Below are positions 5,801 through 6,312 of a stretch of 6,312 nucleotides of DNA, one piece after another. The notes beneath the pieces were generated by a model. The model was not told the DNA's origin. It made no database searches and worked only from the letters and a program-made list of their open reading frames with translations. The position numbers were made by a program, and so were the translations under genes. Numbering within the stretch: the first letter of the stretch is position 1; every line of letters begins with the position of its first letter. Source of the DNA: Caryophanales bacterium UBA1744 (GTDB taxonomy: Bacteria; Bacillota_I; Bacilli_A; RFN20; CAG-826); the NCBI GenBank assembly GCA_002314915.1, contig DCHU01000052.1, forward strand, positions 1 through 6,312, given 5' to 3'.

Positions 5801-6312
5801 TAAAGTCCGTGTCGCTCTCGATGGCTGGGTCTCTAAGACGGTTGACTTGGAAGTCACAATCGCTGGTTCAGGCGTCATGACACTCGGAGAAATCCCAGAA
5901 ATCAAGGTTGGCGATAACGTTGAACTCACAGTCGGCAAGGCTGGCACAACAAACCCAGGAACAAACATCTCCGTTATCGAAGGTGAATTACCAGAAGGAT
6001 TATCAATCTCAAACGGTGTCATCTCAGGTAAGGCAACAAAGGCTGGCACATACACATTCACACTCTATGCTCAGGCAGGTTCAGGCTGGAGAGTATCAAG
6101 ATACTATGACCAGTTCACAATCACTGTTGCAGAAGGCGACCCAGTCGAAGAACCAGAGGAGGGCAAGACAATTGTCAGCGTCACTCCAACAGACGACGGA
6201 TACATCATCACATTCAGCGACGGAACATCAATCGAAGTCAAGAATGGTAAAGATGGTAAGGACGGCGTAGACGGTAAAGACGGTGCTGACGGACAGCCAG
6301 GTGCTCCAGGTG
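2733..6312 (+). CDS. Secreted domain-swapped GH3 glycoside hydrolase (beta-glucosidase-like) with Ig-like and collagen-like tail, 3'-truncated by the window
   Basis: The frame stays open for 1193 codons and runs off the right edge. GH3 enzymes remove terminal beta-linked sugars; a signal peptide suggests action outside the cell or on its surface. Order: signal peptide (1-37); GH3 C-terminal-type domain (about 60-390) with GGSGSGSS at 102-109, E180 in RTGSE as likely acid/base, and YPFGFGLSY at 384-392; fibronectin-III-like domain (about 408-505); linker; GH3 TIM barrel (about 640-955) with DGPA at 690, GRNFEYYSQD at 756-765, the KH pair 790-791 and likely nucleophile D867 in SNTDM; two putative Ig-like domains (about 961-1044 and 1049-1133) with LPAG/LPEG and SGTP or SGKA turns; an acidic linker; then Gly-X-Y triplets from 1172. 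The swapped order is known from Ruminococcus albus and Butyrivibrio enzymes. All catalytic motifs look intact. Codon choice is extremely narrow. The exact sugar substrate and the anchoring method cannot be seen here. Confidence 0.93.
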   Translation, partial: MKSNRSKKLGLGLSVALFGIVGCIGLAGTRPTSEVKAEGAAKKFFADFSTLADAVAEGRKLNVEIAREGNILLKNKDNMLPFASSVKKVTVFGQRSRNEQRGGSGSGSSSYTDPKDIYDSLEAAGYQTNHLVRDIYDGYVAGLGSDKTPEAPLSVLTTAEGSYDIFGDAAFIVVSRTGSEFTDNKVSGVSGHSDATDHVLMLQDGEKELINYVAERFSKVVLVVNSPAAMELAEVQDDPRIGGILWVGLTADVGMMAVGEIMNGTVNPSGKTVDVWAANFKKDPTWQNFGSNSQVAESTLAPDGKTSIPAHGVIAPDGNQAKSKYQKETTLDYEEGIYMGYRWYETAAAEGVLTDPKIGYEAEKGTLPEGVTDQYYNRSTGVVYPFGFGLSYTTFSWEMTQNTITNWTKDSVVEVSVKITNTGSRAGKEVVQIYSSPEYHDGGIEKAAANLVDFQKTKLLAPGESQTLTFKLTVQQLASFDYNDANANSHQGYELEAGSLKITARSDSHTVKATANYTVDNTVKITNDEKTGGEIKAVFSQDDKWNTNRRASIMKDGTSGLVYTSRHDLAGTFPKAPEVKDREFTQEFCDELYGQELDYAYEDKETDPWYKDASWGVGKTQATADQVAARENGKTAIQLKDMTGVAYEDASWETFMNQLSYAEIKQVVSNGSFSTQAINSVGKAATIDNDGPAQLKASGTALGSGQPWLCEVNIASTWNVEIARKQGLYVGNESLLAGINGWYGPAMNTHRNPLAGRNFEYYSQDGVHGGKIAAAVIGGAQSKGVHVYAKHFFMNDQEQDRYGICTWANEQAIREIYLKQFELPVKEANLNGTMAAFNRIGGADAGNYMAYEIMRNEFGFRGASNTDMYGTSYFQSGTADSLLRAGVYPLGSWKDEGRTIDGDWSEAENCVMVSANAEEHAAKTLSTKSYTQWWAVRETAKQIFYVHCNNNGMQNGYTDALPAATVTGKVGTALTASLVDATSIGAVSAGSCTLISGSLPAGVALSSTGKLSGTPSQIGTFSGKVRVALDGWVSKTVDLEVTIAGSGVMTLGEIPEIKVGDNVELTVGKAGTTNPGTNISVIEGELPEGLSISNGVISGKATKAGTYTFTLYAQAGSGWRVSRYYDQFTITVAEGDPVEEPEEGKTIVSVTPTDDGYIITFSDGTSIEVKNGKDGKDGVDGKDGADGQPGAPG
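6246..6311 (+). repeat. Start of a collagen-like Gly-X-Y coding repeat
   Basis: Glycine occupies every third position from residue 1172 to 1193 (triplets GKD, GKD, GVD, GKD, GAD, GQP, GAP and a last G), and the repeat continues beyond the window. The first triplets are charge-rich, the last contain proline. Bacterial collagen-like stretches form trimeric stalks on surface proteins. The true length is not visible. Confidence 0.85.

Noticed and set aside
3664..6270. Several open frames of 60-120 codons on both strands within the hydrolase gene
   Set aside because: They lie wholly inside an uninterrupted reading frame with clear GH3, Ig-like and collagen-like homology and arise from its narrow codon choice.

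Overview
The window looks like chromosomal DNA from a low- to mid-GC Gram-positive bacterium (Bacillota). This rests on the Firmicutes-type UvrC, strong AGGAG-type ribosome binding sites, a LytTR-family regulator and a very large secreted polysaccharide-type enzyme. An Erysipelotrichia-like gut or rumen commensal is my guess, but the sequence does not prove it.

Layout, all on the + strand. Positions 1-1499 hold the 3' five-sixths of uvrC (nucleotide excision repair); its N-terminal GIY-YIG nuclease part lies off the left edge. A tRNA-Arg(UCU) gene follows at 1565-1640, with its own good sigma-70-type promoter and a clear intrinsic terminator. Positions 1680-1864 are non-coding; the clearest signal there is an imperfect 21-bp-period direct repeat just ahead of a LytTR response-regulator-like gene (1865-2596, GTG start). 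The 136-bp gap after that gene contains a perfect 20-bp sequence repeated at a 21-bp period, then a promoter-like -10, a small GC hairpin and a strong ribosome binding site. From 2733 to the right edge runs one open reading frame of at least 1193 codons. It encodes a secreted glycoside hydrolase family 3 protein in the domain-swapped order (C-terminal-type domain, fibronectin-III-like domain, then the TIM barrel). Two Ig-like domains and the start of a collagen-like Gly-X-Y tail follow, and the gene continues past the window.

The main point is the link between the last two genes. The same core, CACTTATGACA or a one-base variant, occurs as a pair exactly 21 bp apart both upstream of the regulator and upstream of the hydrolase. 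Paired direct repeats two helical turns apart are the classic operator form for LytTR proteins. The simplest reading is a small autoregulated regulon in which the LytTR protein controls a surface glycosidase/adhesin. The regulator's receiver domain lacks several usual phosphorylation residues and no histidine kinase is visible, so its input signal may be unconventional.

The hydrolase gene also has strikingly narrow codon choice (all of roughly 45 Gln codons are CAG), unlike its neighbours, which fits high expression or a different history. I see no insertion sequence, CRISPR array or other mobile element.
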